From Aneurinibacillus tyrosinisolvens (GTDB taxonomy: Bacteria > Bacillota > Bacilli > Aneurinibacillales > Aneurinibacillaceae), in NCBI RefSeq assembly GCF_001015055.1, contig NZ_BBWZ01000016.1, positions 1 through 64,000 on the forward strand: DNA of 64,000 bases. The letters are read 5' to 3'. Position 1 is the first letter of the stretch. Every line of letters starts with the position of its first letter. Under the pieces are notes generated by a model. The model had not been told where the DNA came from and did no database searches. It saw nothing but the letters and a program-made list of their open reading frames with translations. Shown here piece by piece: positions 52,601 to 61,564 of the stretch. The position numbers were made by a program, and so were the translations under genes.

Positions 52601-53118
52601 ACGTCCGCCTGATCGGGATGGTAAGCGCCGTGCGGAGCATATCCACAAAAAAAGGGCAGCCCATGGCCTTTGTTCAGCTTGAAGATAAAATGTCAAATAG
52701 GGAAATTGTCGTCTTCCCCGGGGTGTACGGCCAGGCGGCGCATCTCTTGAAAAAAGGCCGGCTGCTGGTGATTGAAGGGAAAGCCGATTGCCAGGGTGAG
52801 GATGTAAAATGCATCGCAGACCGTATAAAAGATATCAATGAACTGAAGCCTCTGCCAGTGGAAGAAGGAAGCAGCGGTTCGCGAAGGAACGTATTTATAA
52901 AAATCGAGAAAAGAATCGAGGAGAACAGCCGCCAATTAGGCGTTCTGCAGAACATCCTGTTACGCGCGCCTGGAGTATGCCCGGTTATCCTTTACTATGC
53001 TTCAAAAAAACAATACGTAAGGCTGTCTGCAGATCATTCTATTGAGCCAAATGCTGAAATGGTGAGAAAGATTGAGGAAATAGTTGGTAGTGGTCAGATA
53101 ATTGTGAAAAATTTATAA
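49681..53118 (+). CDS. dnaE: DNA polymerase III alpha subunit, DnaE type
   Basis: 1145 residues, matching DnaE1/DnaE. Residues 1-280 are the PHP domain (HLHVHSEYSLLD at 7-18). The polymerase core has GPGRGSAAGSLVAY near 354-367 and the catalytic aspartates in MPDIDVDFSYDRR near 395. Thumb and fingers, the beta-binding and HhH region (about 800-900), and a C-terminal OB fold (DVRLIGMVSAV onward, 975-1060) follow. In low-GC Gram-positives this enzyme extends RNA primers before handing over to PolC. AAAGGGGGAG precedes the ATG. Confidence 0.96.
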   Translation: MDAPFVHLHVHSEYSLLDSTARIRPLVKRAAELGMKAIALTDACVMYGTIPFYKACHEEGIQPIIGAELHIVNSNATGKDKAKDRLIFSLVLLAETMEGYQNLMRLVSRAQLNGSHTPFVTKNELAEFSQGIIALSGGQDGEIGHLLREGRTEEAVQAANLYGQLFGQGNFFLELQDHEQDEQRVINQRTAVLSRETSIPLVAANDVHYIEKQEADIHDVLLCISQGKAIDDAGRVRYKTKEHYLKSPQEMEELFVFLPEALENTVRIAERCRFELPLGTPVLPHFPLPEGTDPDKYLRRLCYDGLDYRYGQYADGVKERLDYELGVIKNMGFSDYFLIVWDFIRHAKQQGIAVGPGRGSAAGSLVAYALQITDIDPVKYNLLFERFLNPERVSMPDIDVDFSYDRRDEVIAYVVNKYGTDRVAQIITFGTMAARAAVRDVGRVLGVSPQTVDRVAKMIPSEPGITLEKAVRKNTQLQQAVEESPQVEKLMQLARAVEGLPRHASTHAAGVIISREPLTHYVPLQQGHENHALTQYSMESLEDVGLLKMDFLGLRNLTLLEYAVRMIEEQEGKRIDLSRLPLDDERTYRMLADADTSGVFQLESSGMRHVLREVRPSGFEDIVAVLALFRPGPMEFIPEFAATKHGKKQITYFHPVLEPILKDTYGFILYQEQIMQIASSVAGFTLGEADILRRAVSKKKKELLQEQRDKFVAGSLRQGYDAALSNRLYDLIVRFADYGFNRSHSAAYGLIAYQMAYLKANHPVPFMASLLAISQGSIDKTAEYVEECKRRSIPVLPPDVNCSSAHFTVEGDSIRFGLGAIKNVGVQAVRAIVEERRRKPFKDLYDFCLRIDQRICNKRVLEALVLSGAMDSFPGHRAAFLAGLDEALSWSQKMRSEKEQSQLGLFGENQEGANSAPVLSSAVQPFQQKEMLEQERDLLGFHLSGHPMDEYAQLCRHPSVTPLHRLGEMKDKQDVRLIGMVSAVRSISTKKGQPMAFVQLEDKMSNREIVVFPGVYGQAAHLLKKGRLLVIEGKADCQGEDVKCIADRIKDINELKPLPVEEGSSGSRRNVFIKIEKRIEENSRQLGVLQNILLRAPGVCPVILYYASKKQYVRLSADHSIEPNAEMVRKIEEIVGSGQIIVKNL

Positions 53119-53158
53119 AATTCAGCGCTGTAAGCCGGTAAATAAAACACTCACGTTG

Positions 53159-53186
53159 TTTACACACCTTCCACTTCTGGTATAAT
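53159..53186 (+). promoter_or_regulatory. Sigma-A promoter of the malic enzyme gene
   Basis: TTTACA at 53159, a 16-base spacer and TATAAT at 53181-53186. The FadR-type operator follows at 53203. Confidence 0.8.
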
Positions 53187-53202
53187 GGGATAATAATGAA
53201 GA

Positions 53203-53217
53203 AGTGGTCAGACCACT
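53203..53217. promoter_or_regulatory. FadR/GntR-type palindromic operator
   Basis: AGTGGTCAGACCACT is a perfect seven-base inverted repeat around a central A. The TGGTCnGACCA core is the typical operator of FadR-subfamily GntR regulators (LldR, PdhR). It lies about 17 bases after the -10, just past the likely transcription start, a repressor position. The candidate regulator is encoded right after the malic enzyme gene. Confidence 0.8.
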
Positions 53218-53260
53218 AGAAGAAAATCGGAGTCCTAAATCAAAAAAGGAGTGGTAAGAA

Positions 53261-54493
53261 GTGCCGAAGCTGCGTGAGGAAGCTCTCAAACTGCATAAAG
53301 AAAATCAGGGGAAAATTCGCATCGAGTCAAAGGTCCCTCTTAATAGCGCAAAAGATTTAAGCCTGGCGTATTCTCCGGGGGTTGCCGAACCTTGCAAAGA
53401 TATTTTTGATAACCCTCAGAAGGTGTATGATTATACGGCCAAAGGAAATATGGTCGCCGTCGTTTCTGACGGTTCGGCTGTACTTGGGCTCGGCAATATT
53501 GGGCCGGAAGGAGCGCTCCCTGTTATGGAAGGGAAGGCTGTGTTGTTCAAATCTTTTGCGGGGGTGGATGCGTTTCCTATTTGCTTGCGCACGCAGGATC
53601 CGGAGGAGATTATCAGGACGGTGAAGTATTTAGAACCGACCTTCGGCGGGATCAATCTTGAAGACATTGCGGCTCCGAATTGTTTTGTAATTGAAGAAAG
53701 ATTAAAGAAGGAATTAAACATCCCGGTATTCCATGATGACCAGCATGGAACAGCGATCGTTACGGCTGCAGGGCTGCTGAATGCATTAAAAATCGTAAAC
53801 AAAGAGATGAAGGATATTTCAGTCGTGGCTAACGGTGCAGGAGCGGCGGGAATTGCGATTAGTAAGCTTTTGCTCTCCATGGGAGTGAAAGACGTCATTA
53901 TGTGTGATTCAAAGGGAGCCATCTATGAAGGGCGTCCGTATGGGATGAACGCCATTAAAAACGAAATCGCCGTGATTACAAACCGGAAGAAGACGGAAGG
54001 CACTCTCGCACAGGTAATGCAGGGGGCGGACGTGTTTATCGGCGTATCCGTAGCCGGTTCCGTGACGCCGGATATGATTCAGTCAATGAATGTGAACCCG
54101 ATTATTTTTGCGATGGCCAATCCGGTACCTGAGATTATGCCGGAAGAGGCCATGCAGGCAGGCGCTGCCGTTATCGGCACAGGGCGCTCGGATTTCCCGA
54201 ACCAGGTTAACAATGTGCTTGCCTTCCCCGGGATTTTCCGCGGAGCATTGGAAGTAATGGCCACAGATATTAACGAAGAGATGAAGCTGGCTGCTGTTCG
54301 TGCAATTGCAGGACTTATCGAGGAAGAAGAGCTGGCGCCTGACTATATCATTCCTTCTCCGTTTGACCCGCGCGTCGCTCCCCAGGTAGCGGAGGCGGTC
54401 GCAAAAGCGGCAATGGAGACCGGGGTTGCAAGAAGAGAAGTAAGCCCGGAGCAAATTAAGGAAACAATGAAGGCAGCACTTATCCAAGTTTAA
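53261..54493 (+). CDS. ytsJ: NAD(P)-dependent malic enzyme
   Basis: 410 residues, the short bacterial type without a PTA domain. Motifs: KDLSLAYSPGVAEPCKDI (catalytic Tyr), YDYTAKGNMVAVVSDGSAV, NLEDIAAPNCFVIEERLKK (metal Glu/Asp), VFHDDQHGTAIVTAAG (metal Asp) and the NAD(P) site VVANGAGAAGIAI. It oxidatively decarboxylates malate to pyruvate. In B. subtilis the syntenic ytsJ is the main NADPH-forming malic enzyme. GTG start with AAGGAGTGG upstream. A FadR-type operator precedes it. Confidence 0.94.
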   Translation: MPKLREEALKLHKENQGKIRIESKVPLNSAKDLSLAYSPGVAEPCKDIFDNPQKVYDYTAKGNMVAVVSDGSAVLGLGNIGPEGALPVMEGKAVLFKSFAGVDAFPICLRTQDPEEIIRTVKYLEPTFGGINLEDIAAPNCFVIEERLKKELNIPVFHDDQHGTAIVTAAGLLNALKIVNKEMKDISVVANGAGAAGIAISKLLLSMGVKDVIMCDSKGAIYEGRPYGMNAIKNEIAVITNRKKTEGTLAQVMQGADVFIGVSVAGSVTPDMIQSMNVNPIIFAMANPVPEIMPEEAMQAGAAVIGTGRSDFPNQVNNVLAFPGIFRGALEVMATDINEEMKLAAVRAIAGLIEEEELAPDYIIPSPFDPRVAPQVAEAVAKAAMETGVARREVSPEQIKETMKAALIQV

Positions 54494-54506
54494 AGAGAAG
54501 AAAGAG

Positions 54507-54538
54507 AAGAAAGGGGGAATAATTCCCCCTTTCTTTCC
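54507..54538 (+). terminator. Terminator after the malic enzyme gene
   Basis: GAAAGGGGGAAT and ATTCCCCCTTTC form a 12-pair stem followed by TTTCC. Confidence 0.9.
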
Positions 54539-54599
54539 TGTGTTTAGCACGTCGTTCAGCAGCAGACTGCTTTTCATTATACAAGCGAGTGTGATAAAA

Positions 54600-55262
54600 A
54601 TGTCTGAGCAACGCAAGGTATATCAGGAAATATTATTAGAGATCAACAGAATTATTAAAGAAGATGGGCTCAGGCCCGGGGATAAACTTCCTTCCGAACG
54701 TGAGCTTTCCGAACGCCTGCAAGCAGGCAGATCGTCTGTGCGGGAAGCGCTGCGTGCACTAGAACTGCTCGGCCTTATTACGACCCGAAGAGGAGAAGGC
54801 ACATTTATTCAGCATTACCGCCACAATACGCTTATTGATTTAATCGGCGCCTATGTGTTAAAAGATTTTAAGACAAGGAAAGATCTTGTGGAAATGAGGA
54901 AAATACTGGAGATTGATGCGGTTCGCCTTGCATGCAGGAGGGGAAGTGAAAAATATTTTGCGGAGATGGAGAGAATTATTCATATGGCCGAACAAACCAT
55001 TCGGGATGGCAAGATTCCAACGGAAGAAGATTACTTATTCCACCGGATGATTTGCCGCTCCAGCCGCAATTCTGTGCTTCACCGGATCTGGGTGCCGCTT
55101 GTTGAGTATAGCAAGTCCGTTCGTGAGCAGTCCTTATCAAGAGATGGAAGAGCGGAAGAAGCCCTTGAGGAACATCGGCTAATTCTGGAGGCAATGCGCG
55201 CGGGGAATGAGGAGGAAGCAGTAGATTACATGGCTCGCCACCTGGAGAACAGTATTCTATAG
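54600..55262 (+). CDS. FadR-subfamily GntR transcriptional regulator
   Basis: 220 residues from the ATG at 54600. The winged HTH (LRPGDKLPSERELSERLQAGRSSVREALRALE) is GntR, and the all-helical C-terminus (90-215) has the FCD metal/ligand residues EMRKILEID, FHRMICRSSRN and EEHRLILEAM (Asp/His pattern). It lies 107 bases after the malic enzyme and before accDA, and a matching palindrome precedes the malic enzyme, so it probably represses this carbon-flux unit in response to an organic acid. Ribosome site is weak (GCGAGTGTG). Confidence 0.9.
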   Translation: MSEQRKVYQEILLEINRIIKEDGLRPGDKLPSERELSERLQAGRSSVREALRALELLGLITTRRGEGTFIQHYRHNTLIDLIGAYVLKDFKTRKDLVEMRKILEIDAVRLACRRGSEKYFAEMERIIHMAEQTIRDGKIPTEEDYLFHRMICRSSRNSVLHRIWVPLVEYSKSVREQSLSRDGRAEEALEEHRLILEAMRAGNEEEAVDYMARHLENSIL

Positions 55263-55352
55263 TAAGCGAAAGAAAATCTAATTAGGCATATGTGGGGTAT
55301 AGGGTTTAGAATAGTAAGCAGCAACATATATTTTGAAGGAGGATGAGCCGGG

Positions 55353-55535
55353 ATGTGGACGGTCATCTACATTGCTCCGAGCGCAAAAATGGCTGAAAAA
55401 ATACAGGATAAATTAACCGTGGAAGGCTTCCTCGTAAAAATTCGCCAGGCCGGTTTATCCAAACAGTTTGAAATTCTTGTTCCTGAAGGGGAGCTTGAAG
55501 AAATACAGGAAGTATTAAATTCTATTCTTCATTAG
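55353..55535 (+). CDS. Small DUF2007-like protein (often mislabelled glutamate decarboxylase)
   Basis: 60 residues with a beta-alpha-beta-beta-alpha-beta pattern (VIYIAPSAKMAEKIQDKLTV, then GLSKQFEILVPEGELEEIQ), like a single DUF2007/PII-like fold. AAGGAGGATG precedes the ATG. It lies 24 bases before accD. In relatives this protein stands in the same position and may be co-expressed; its function is not known. No PLP or decarboxylase motif is present. Confidence 0.72.
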   Translation: MWTVIYIAPSAKMAEKIQDKLTVEGFLVKIRQAGLSKQFEILVPEGELEEIQEVLNSILH

Positions 55536-55559
55536 GTGCCTTAAGAGAGGTGTTTGTTT

Positions 55560-56435
55560 TTGTTAAAGGACATTTTTTATAAAAAGCGCCGGTACGCGAC
55601 TATCCCAACGGGGCAGGTTCAAGAACCGCGCACGGAAAAGAAAGAAGTTCCCGAAGGGCTGATGATAAAATGCGCTCAATGCGGAACGATCACTTACGCA
55701 AAGGAACTTGAAAAAAACCAAAAAGTTTGCCAGGGGTGCGGGTATCATTTTGCCATGACGGCTTTTGAACGGATCGCGATTACCCTCGATGACGGACATT
55801 TTTATGAGTACGATGCTGACTTGCTGTCGGAGGATCCGCTGAACTTTCCAGATTACACAAGCAAGCTGGAAAAGGATATGGAAAAGTCAGGCCTGTCTGA
55901 AGCGGTTGTGACAGGGGAGGGAACGATTAAAGGATTTCCTGTCGTCATTGGGGTTATGGACCCTCGTTTCCGCATGGGAAGCATGGGATCCGTTGTCGGT
56001 GAAAAAATCGCCCGGGCCATTGAACAGGCGATAGAAAAACGATATCCGTTTATTCTTTTTTCTGCATCGGGGGGTGCCCGGATGCAGGAGGGCGTGCTAA
56101 GCTTGATGCAGATGGCAAAGACAAGCGCAGCCCTTGCTAAGTTGAGCGCAGCCGGCGGATTATATGTTTCTATTATGACAAATCCTACAACAGGGGGCGT
56201 CTCGGCAAGCTTTGCCTCATTGGGCGATTATAATTTTGCCGAGCCGGGGGCGCTCATCGGGTTCGCCGGGCGGCGGATTATTGAACAGACCATTCGCCAG
56301 GAGCTGCCCGAAGATTTTCAGACGGCAGAATTTCTTCTCAAAAATGGCCAGCTTGATAAGGTAATCCCTCGTAAAGAATTGCGTGACGTTCTTGGAAAAC
56401 TTCTTGATATGCATGCAGTAAGGAGGGAAAAGTAG
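55560..56435 (+). CDS. accD: Acetyl-CoA carboxylase carboxyltransferase subunit beta (AccD)
   Basis: 291 residues from the TTG at 55560, nine bases after AAGAGAGG; a TTG at 55554 is only three bases away from it. Start [17 protein letters not shown] zinc ribbon (C38, C41, C57, C60: CAQCG, CQGCG) is followed by the carboxyltransferase core with [18 protein letters not shown] and [16 protein letters not shown]. It transfers carboxyl from biotin to acetyl-CoA in fatty-acid synthesis. Adjacent accA confirms. Confidence 0.95.
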   Translation: MLKDIFYKKRRYATIPTGQVQEPRTEKKEVPEGLMIKCAQCGTITYAKELEKNQKVCQGCGYHFAMTAFERIAITLDDGHFYEYDADLLSEDPLNFPDYTSKLEKDMEKSGLSEAVVTGEGTIKGFPVVIGVMDPRFRMGSMGSVVGEKIARAIEQAIEKRYPFILFSASGGARMQEGVLSLMQMAKTSAALAKLSAAGGLYVSIMTNPTTGGVSASFASLGDYNFAEPGALIGFAGRRIIEQTIRQELPEDFQTAEFLLKNGQLDKVIPRKELRDVLGKLLDMHAVRREK

Positions 56436-57404
56436 ATGCCCGGAGAATTATCTTTTGAGAAACCGCTCCTTGAGCTCAATGCAAAAATTCAAGAGCTCCG
56501 TAAATTCACGGAAGAAAAGCACATTGATTTCTCAGATGAAATCGTAAAGCTCGAAGCGAGAGCCAAAAGCCTGGCGCAGGAGATTTACGGAAACTTGACG
56601 CCGTGGCAGCGGGTTCAGCTTGCACGCCATGCGGAGAGGCCCACGACGCTCGATTTTATTAATGCCATTTTTACAGACTTCATTGAGCTTCATGGGGACC
56701 GCCTATATGGAGAGGACGCGGCGATTGTAGCGGGGATCGCGAAGTTTAACGGTTTGCCTGTGACCGTAATGGGGCATCAGAAGGGTAAAGATACAAAGGA
56801 TAATATTGCCCGCAACTTCGGGATGCCTCATCCGGAAGGGTATAGAAAGGCTCTGCGCCTTATGCAGCAGGCGGACAAGTTTAACCGTCCGATTATTTGC
56901 TTTATCAATACGCCCGGTGCTTATCCGGGAAAGGCGGCGGAAGAGCGGGGACAAAGTGAAGCCATTGCCCGAAACCTGCGTGAAATGGCGTCATTCGGCG
57001 TTCCGATTATCTCAGTTGTAACCGGAGAAGGGGGCAGCGGCGGAGCGCTCGCCCTTGGAGTAGGGAACCGATTGCTAATGTTTGAGAACTCTTTCTACTC
57101 GGTTATCTCGCCGGAAGGGGCAGCGGCTTTGCTCTGGAAAGACGCGAGCCAGGCACAGCGTGCTGCTGAATCAATGAAAATCACCGCCCGGGATTTATTA
57201 CAGCTGGGCATTATCGATGAGATTGTGCCGGAACCATTGGGAGGAGCGCATAAGGATTTTGCCCAAACAGCCGCTTCACTGCGCAGCGTGTTAACAAAGC
57301 ACCTTGAAGAGCTGCTGCCGTTGAGTCGTGAACTGCTTGTGGTTGACCGTTATGAGAAATACAAATCAATGGGACGGTATGCAACGCTTACAGAAACGAT
57401 TTAG
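56436..57404 (+). CDS. accA: Acetyl-CoA carboxylase carboxyltransferase subunit alpha (AccA)
   Basis: 322 residues. AAGGAGGG lies in the end of accD; the ATG directly follows the accD stop. Motifs: [36 protein letters not shown] and [16 protein letters not shown], the oxyanion-hole glycine loops. Forms the alpha2beta2 carboxyltransferase with AccD. Confidence 0.96.
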   Translation: MPGELSFEKPLLELNAKIQELRKFTEEKHIDFSDEIVKLEARAKSLAQEIYGNLTPWQRVQLARHAERPTTLDFINAIFTDFIELHGDRLYGEDAAIVAGIAKFNGLPVTVMGHQKGKDTKDNIARNFGMPHPEGYRKALRLMQQADKFNRPIICFINTPGAYPGKAAEERGQSEAIARNLREMASFGVPIISVVTGEGGSGGALALGVGNRLLMFENSFYSVISPEGAAALLWKDASQAQRAAESMKITARDLLQLGIIDEIVPEPLGGAHKDFAQTAASLRSVLTKHLEELLPLSRELLVVDRYEKYKSMGRYATLTETI

Positions 57405-57418
57405 GAGGTTCTTCTACT

Positions 57419-59170
57419 ATGCGAAAAACGAAAATTGTTTGTACAATTGGTCCTGCAAGTGAATCGATTGAAACGTTAAAGTCCCTTATGGAAGCGGGGA
57501 TGAATGTCGCCCGCCTTAATTTTTCCCATGGAAACCACGAGGAGCACGGGGCCCGGATCGCTTCGATTCGGCGCGCTGCCGAAGAACTAGGGAAAAATGT
57601 AGCGATTCTCCTTGACACGAAGGGCCCTGAAATTCGTACAGGATTGCTGAATCAGCCGTCTGTTGAACTGAAAGAGGGAGAATCTTTTATTTTAACAACA
57701 GAGGAAACCAAGGGCAACGAGAGCAGGGTGTCGATTACATATACAGGGCTTCCGAACGATGTGCGTCCCGGCTCTACCATTTTGATTGATGACGGATTAA
57801 TCGGCCTCACCGTTGAAAAGGTGGAAAACGCAGAAATTCACTGCCAGATTCGCAATGGCGGGACGCTGAAGGATAGAAAAGGTGTAAATGTACCGGGCGT
57901 GCAAATCGGGCTTCCGGGAATTACAGAGAAGGATGCAAAAGACATTGAGTTTGGCATCATCCAGGGAATTGACATGATTGCCGCTTCCTTCGTGAGAAAG
58001 TCCGAGGACGTACTTGAAATCAGAAAAATTCTGGAGGCGCATGGAGCGGATATCCAAATTATTTCTAAGATTGAAAACCATGAAGGGGTTGTGAATGCTG
58101 CCGAAATCCTCGCCGTTTCAGACGGATTGATGGTAGCCCGCGGAGATTTAGGGGTAGAAATACCGGCCGAAGAAGTGCCTCTCGTTCAGAAAGATTTAAT
58201 CCGTAAGTGCAATAATGCCGGAAAGCCTGTTATTACAGCGACACAGATGCTGGATTCCATGCAGCGCAACCCCAGGCCGACAAGGGCCGAAGCTAGCGAT
58301 GTCGCGAATGCGATTTTCGATGGTTCCGACGCGATTATGCTGTCCGGGGAAACCGCCGCAGGTAAATATCCTATCGAGGCGGTTAGAACGATGAACCGGA
58401 TTGCCGAAAGGACAGAATCAGCACTTGCTTATCGTGAGATCCTCCATACCCATTCATCGGCTAAGCAGTCGTCGATCCCGGACGCGCTGAGCCAGGCGGT
58501 CGCCAACGTTGCGCTTGATCTTGATGCGGCGGCGATTCTTACAAGTACGGAAAGCGGGCATACGGCACGTATGGTATCGAAATACCGTCCGAAAGCGCCG
58601 ATTGTCGCGGTTACACCGCATGCCCATGTCTGCCGCAAACTTGCCCTTGTATGGGGTGTCATCCCGCTGCAGAGCGAAATAACGGATAGTACTGATGAAA
58701 TGCTTGACACTTCCGTGCGGACAGCGGTAAGAGCCGGGGTCGTAAAACGCGGTGAACTTGTTGTCATTACTGCCGGTGTGCCGGTTAGAGAACCGGGTAC
58801 AACCAATCTGCTTAAAGTTCATATTGTCGGTGATGTTGTAGCGCGAGGGCAGGGGATCGGACAGAATACGGCAACCGGAAAAGTATTTGTTGTGAAAGGA
58901 AGCATGGACTTCTCAAGCATAACAGAGGAAGGTTACATTCTGGTGGCCGCTGGAACGGACAAGGAGATGATGCCGGCCATTGAGAAGGCAGCCGCGCTCA
59001 TCGTAGAAGAAGGCGGTCTTACTTCCCATGCTGCCGTCGTCGGGATTAATCTCGGCATTCCTGTTATCGTCGGAGTAGCAGATGCACTTGATACGTTTAA
59101 AGAGGGAGACGAAGTAACTGTAGATGCGGCTACTGGCCGTATTTATGCCGGTTTTGCGCAGGTGCTGTAA
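57419..59170 (+). CDS. pyk: Pyruvate kinase with C-terminal PEP-utiliser domain
   Basis: 583 residues. Barrel and lid: [32 protein letters not shown], and [12 protein letters not shown], with NKAGK-type loop [16 protein letters not shown]. The C-terminal domain (about 475-583) has the PEP-utiliser swivelling motif [20 protein letters not shown], typical of Bacillus-type enzymes. It transfers phosphate from PEP to ADP. In B. subtilis pfkA lies between accA and pyk; here it is absent. GGAGG precedes the ATG. Confidence 0.96.
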   Translation: MRKTKIVCTIGPASESIETLKSLMEAGMNVARLNFSHGNHEEHGARIASIRRAAEELGKNVAILLDTKGPEIRTGLLNQPSVELKEGESFILTTEETKGNESRVSITYTGLPNDVRPGSTILIDDGLIGLTVEKVENAEIHCQIRNGGTLKDRKGVNVPGVQIGLPGITEKDAKDIEFGIIQGIDMIAASFVRKSEDVLEIRKILEAHGADIQIISKIENHEGVVNAAEILAVSDGLMVARGDLGVEIPAEEVPLVQKDLIRKCNNAGKPVITATQMLDSMQRNPRPTRAEASDVANAIFDGSDAIMLSGETAAGKYPIEAVRTMNRIAERTESALAYREILHTHSSAKQSSIPDALSQAVANVALDLDAAAILTSTESGHTARMVSKYRPKAPIVAVTPHAHVCRKLALVWGVIPLQSEITDSTDEMLDTSVRTAVRAGVVKRGELVVITAGVPVREPGTTNLLKVHIVGDVVARGQGIGQNTATGKVFVVKGSMDFSSITEEGYILVAAGTDKEMMPAIEKAAALIVEEGGLTSHAAVVGINLGIPVIVGVADALDTFKEGDEVTVDAATGRIYAGFAQVL

Positions 59171-59202
59171 CCAAGTAAGAAAGAAAACGCGGTGAGGTCA
59201 TT

Positions 59203-59631
59203 ATGGGAGAACAGGAGAAGTGGTTCGAAACAACAATACGTGTCAGGTATGAAGAAACCGATCAGATGCGGGTCGTTTATCATGCCAACTACCTCGTTTG
59301 GTTTGAAATCGGCAGAACGGAACTCATTCGTGAACTCGGATTTTCCTACCGCCGCTTTGAGGACATCGGATTTATGCTTCCTGTAAGCGAAGTGAACGCA
59401 AAATATAAATCCCCTGCCCGCTATGATGATGAGCTTATCATTCGGACAAAAATCGCTTATTGCTCAAGCGTGCGGCTCACGTTCGCTTACGAGATTTACC
59501 GGGCTGTCGATCAGGCATTGCTTGTGTCCGGTGAAACCGGCCATGTGTGGACGGATATGGGTCTAAAGCCGGTGCGATTGGAGAAAAAAGCGCCTGAGCT
59601 TTACGCTCTAATGAAGGAGTACGAGTCGTAG
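59203..59631 (+). CDS. YbgC/FadM-like acyl-CoA thioesterase (hotdog fold)
   Basis: 142 residues. The 4HBT signature is RYEETDQMRVVYHANYLVWF, with the catalytic Asp in ETDQMRVVYH. Hotdog fold and helix follow. It hydrolyses acyl-CoA thioesters; specificity unknown. Runs from pyk (32 bases after its stop) to fxsA (18 bases), so may belong to a pyk-containing transcript. Confidence 0.9.
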   Translation: MGEQEKWFETTIRVRYEETDQMRVVYHANYLVWFEIGRTELIRELGFSYRRFEDIGFMLPVSEVNAKYKSPARYDDELIIRTKIAYCSSVRLTFAYEIYRAVDQALLVSGETGHVWTDMGLKPVRLEKKAPELYALMKEYES

Positions 59632-59649
59632 GAGAAGGGGGGAGAGGCA

Positions 59650-60054
59650 ATGCTGCGTATTCTTATCTTGATTTTGCTTATTGTACCTACGGTAGAGATA
59701 TGGTTTCTGCTTACTGCGGGCCATATTATTGGCTGGTTTCCGACACTGCTTCTTTGCATTGCTACCGGGGTGGCAGGCGCCTGGCTTGCGAAGAGAGAAG
59801 GGCTGCATATTTTCCATCTGGCACAGGTTCAATTAAGCAGAGGACAACTGCCGGGCGAAGCGATCCTCGACGGAATTTGCGTGTTTGCCGGAGGGTTGTT
59901 TCTTCTTACGCCAGGATTTCTTTCGGATTTCGTTGGATTTTTCCTCCTTTTCCCTTATACTCGCAGCATTGCTAAAATTTTTCTGAAGAGATGGCTTCGA
60001 AGAAAGATACAATCCGGACAAATCGAAATGTTTAATTTTAATCGTTTTCGCTAA
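59650..60054 (+). CDS. fxsA: FxsA-family membrane protein
   Basis: 134 residues, four hydrophobic segments (3-22, 27-47, 73-95, 100-110) and a basic C-terminal tail. The LLLIVPTVEIWFLLTAGHIIG start and AGGLFLLTPGFLSDFVGFFLL are typical of FxsA/YtzA. In E. coli it influences phage F exclusion; role in Gram-positives unknown. GGGGGGAGAGG precedes the ATG. Confidence 0.92.
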   Translation: MLRILILILLIVPTVEIWFLLTAGHIIGWFPTLLLCIATGVAGAWLAKREGLHIFHLAQVQLSRGQLPGEAILDGICVFAGGLFLLTPGFLSDFVGFFLLFPYTRSIAKIFLKRWLRRKIQSGQIEMFNFNRFR

Positions 60055-60112
60055 CGAGAAAAAAAGGGAGTTCATTACTCTTTTAAAGCAATATATGCTT
60101 TCTTATGCAGCG

Positions 60113-60145
60113 AGAAAGAGCTGATCCAGTGGATCAGCTCTTTTG
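60113..60145. terminator. Bidirectional terminator between fxsA and ytvI
   Basis: AGAGCTGATCC and GGATCAGCTCT form an 11-pair stem, with A-rich and T-rich flanks. Confidence 0.92.
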
Positions 60146-61276
60146 TTTTGGCGGCTCGCCTTTTATGTACAGCCATACATCACGGAACACCCCGGCATTT
60201 TGTAAAGCATTGATAACAACAAGCAGAACAGGGCCGATGATCAGTCCGAGAAACCCGAACAGCTTAAGGCCTGTGAACAGAGCAACGAGCGTAAGCAGGG
60301 GATCCAGGCCAACATTCGTGGCAACGATTTTTGGCTCCATAATTTGCCGTTGGATAATCACGACCGCATAAAGAATAGATAAACCAATGACGAGTGGGAA
60401 ATCGCCGGTAAAAAATCCGTAAGCGATCCATGGAACGAAAACAGCGCCTGTTCCAAGGTATGGCATAAGATCGACAAGTCCTGTTAACAAGCCAATTGAC
60501 ACTGCATAAGGAACTCCAATAATCAACAGGCCGATAACCACAATGACGGCTGTAATTGTGATGAGGGTAAGCTGGGCTTTAATAAATCCGAACAATGCCT
60601 TCTGCAAATCGCCGGCCACACCCATGCCTTTGCGAAAATAGTCAGGCGGCACAAGAGTTCTCACTTTCCTGCCGATTTTATGATAGTCTTTGCTGAGGAA
60701 AAAGGCGGAAAGAATAGAAATGACCATAACCGTTGCCGCGTTTGGAATCGAACTTAAAAAGTTTCGTATTCCGGTCAGGATGCTCTTCGTTAAATTGGTC
60801 CCTGTTGCTGCGATTTTCGACATGCCCAGACTAACGTTTTCCTGGATTTTGCTTCTGTAGCTTTCATCAAGGTTACTATAAAGATTGGTGAAACGATTAT
60901 ACAGCCCGGATTGTACACTTTGGGAAATAAAATTCTTTATGTAATTGGAAAGCTGGTCAATATAGGCAGGCAGCATGTCAAGCAAATTGCCGATTTCGAT
61001 AACGACCTGGGCAATGACGACACTAATAATTCCAAGTAAAATAAAAATCACGATCGTCAGGACGCCTGTAACCGCAAGCCAGCGCGGCCACCTGGCCCGG
61101 TACTGCAGCAGATCTACCGGTTTATTAATGAGATAGGCAATAATGAAACCGATAATAAACGGGTACAGTAACGGTATGAGGAAGGCCGCTGTTTTATAAG
61201 CGACATACAATCCACCCGCTACCAGAAGAAAGCGTAAAACTTGAAAGATGCGATGGTAAAGCAATGTCGTATCCAT
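60134..61276 (-). CDS. ytvI: AI-2E/PerM-family transporter (YtvI)
   Basis: 380 residues with about eight hydrophobic segments. The AI-2E signature LTGLVDLMPYLGTGAVFVPW and GLKLFGFLGLIIGPVLLVVI near the C-terminus is visible, plus an external coiled loop (100-160). In B. subtilis YtvI is implicated in sporulation; transported substrate unknown. AGGAGG precedes the ATG, divergent from citZ. Confidence 0.92.
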   Translation of the reverse strand: MDTTLLYHRIFQVLRFLLVAGGLYVAYKTAAFLIPLLYPFIIGFIIAYLINKPVDLLQYRARWPRWLAVTGVLTIVIFILLGIISVVIAQVVIEIGNLLDMLPAYIDQLSNYIKNFISQSVQSGLYNRFTNLYSNLDESYRSKIQENVSLGMSKIAATGTNLTKSILTGIRNFLSSIPNAATVMVISILSAFFLSKDYHKIGRKVRTLVPPDYFRKGMGVAGDLQKALFGFIKAQLTLITITAVIVVIGLLIIGVPYAVSIGLLTGLVDLMPYLGTGAVFVPWIAYGFFTGDFPLVIGLSILYAVVIIQRQIMEPKIVATNVGLDPLLTLVALFTGLKLFGFLGLIIGPVLLVVINALQNAGVFRDVWLYIKGEPPKQKS

Positions 61277-61408
61277 TATAACCTCCTTTCGTTTAAGTAA
61301 AATGTATTGACGCTTTGCGATTTGTTATTTTTAGGTTATGATAAGTGGGAGACAAAAAGCAAGTTTTCCTGCGTGTTCAGTAATCTTTCACATTTTTTTA
61401 AAGAAACA

Positions 61409-61442
61409 TTCACAAATCAGGGGAAATAATCTATAATTATTT
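61409..61442 (+). promoter_or_regulatory. citZ promoter with an overlapping CcpC-type dyad
   Basis: TTCACA at 61409-61414, a 17-base spacer and TATAAT at 61432-61437 form a good sigma-A promoter. The ATAA-N7-TTAT dyad at 61426-61440 covers the -10, inside a longer perfect inverted repeat (AAATAAT/ATTATTT, 61424-61442). ATAA-N7-TTAT is the half-site pair for CcpC, the citrate-responsive repressor of citZ and citB in Bacillus. The CcpC gene itself is not in the window. Confidence 0.85.
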
Positions 61443-61564
61443 CTGAAACAAAAGAAGTATCCTCTCTCTTTTTTTTATGCTTTTTGAGCTTTATTCTGTG
61501 GAAGATTGAGGGTATTTCTGAAGATCGACCAACAGATAAACTAGGGATAAAGGAGAGATATACT

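Noticed and set aside
54540..54599. Longer N-terminus of the FadR regulator
   Set aside because: It would begin inside the malic-enzyme terminator; family alignment starts at the ATG at 54600.
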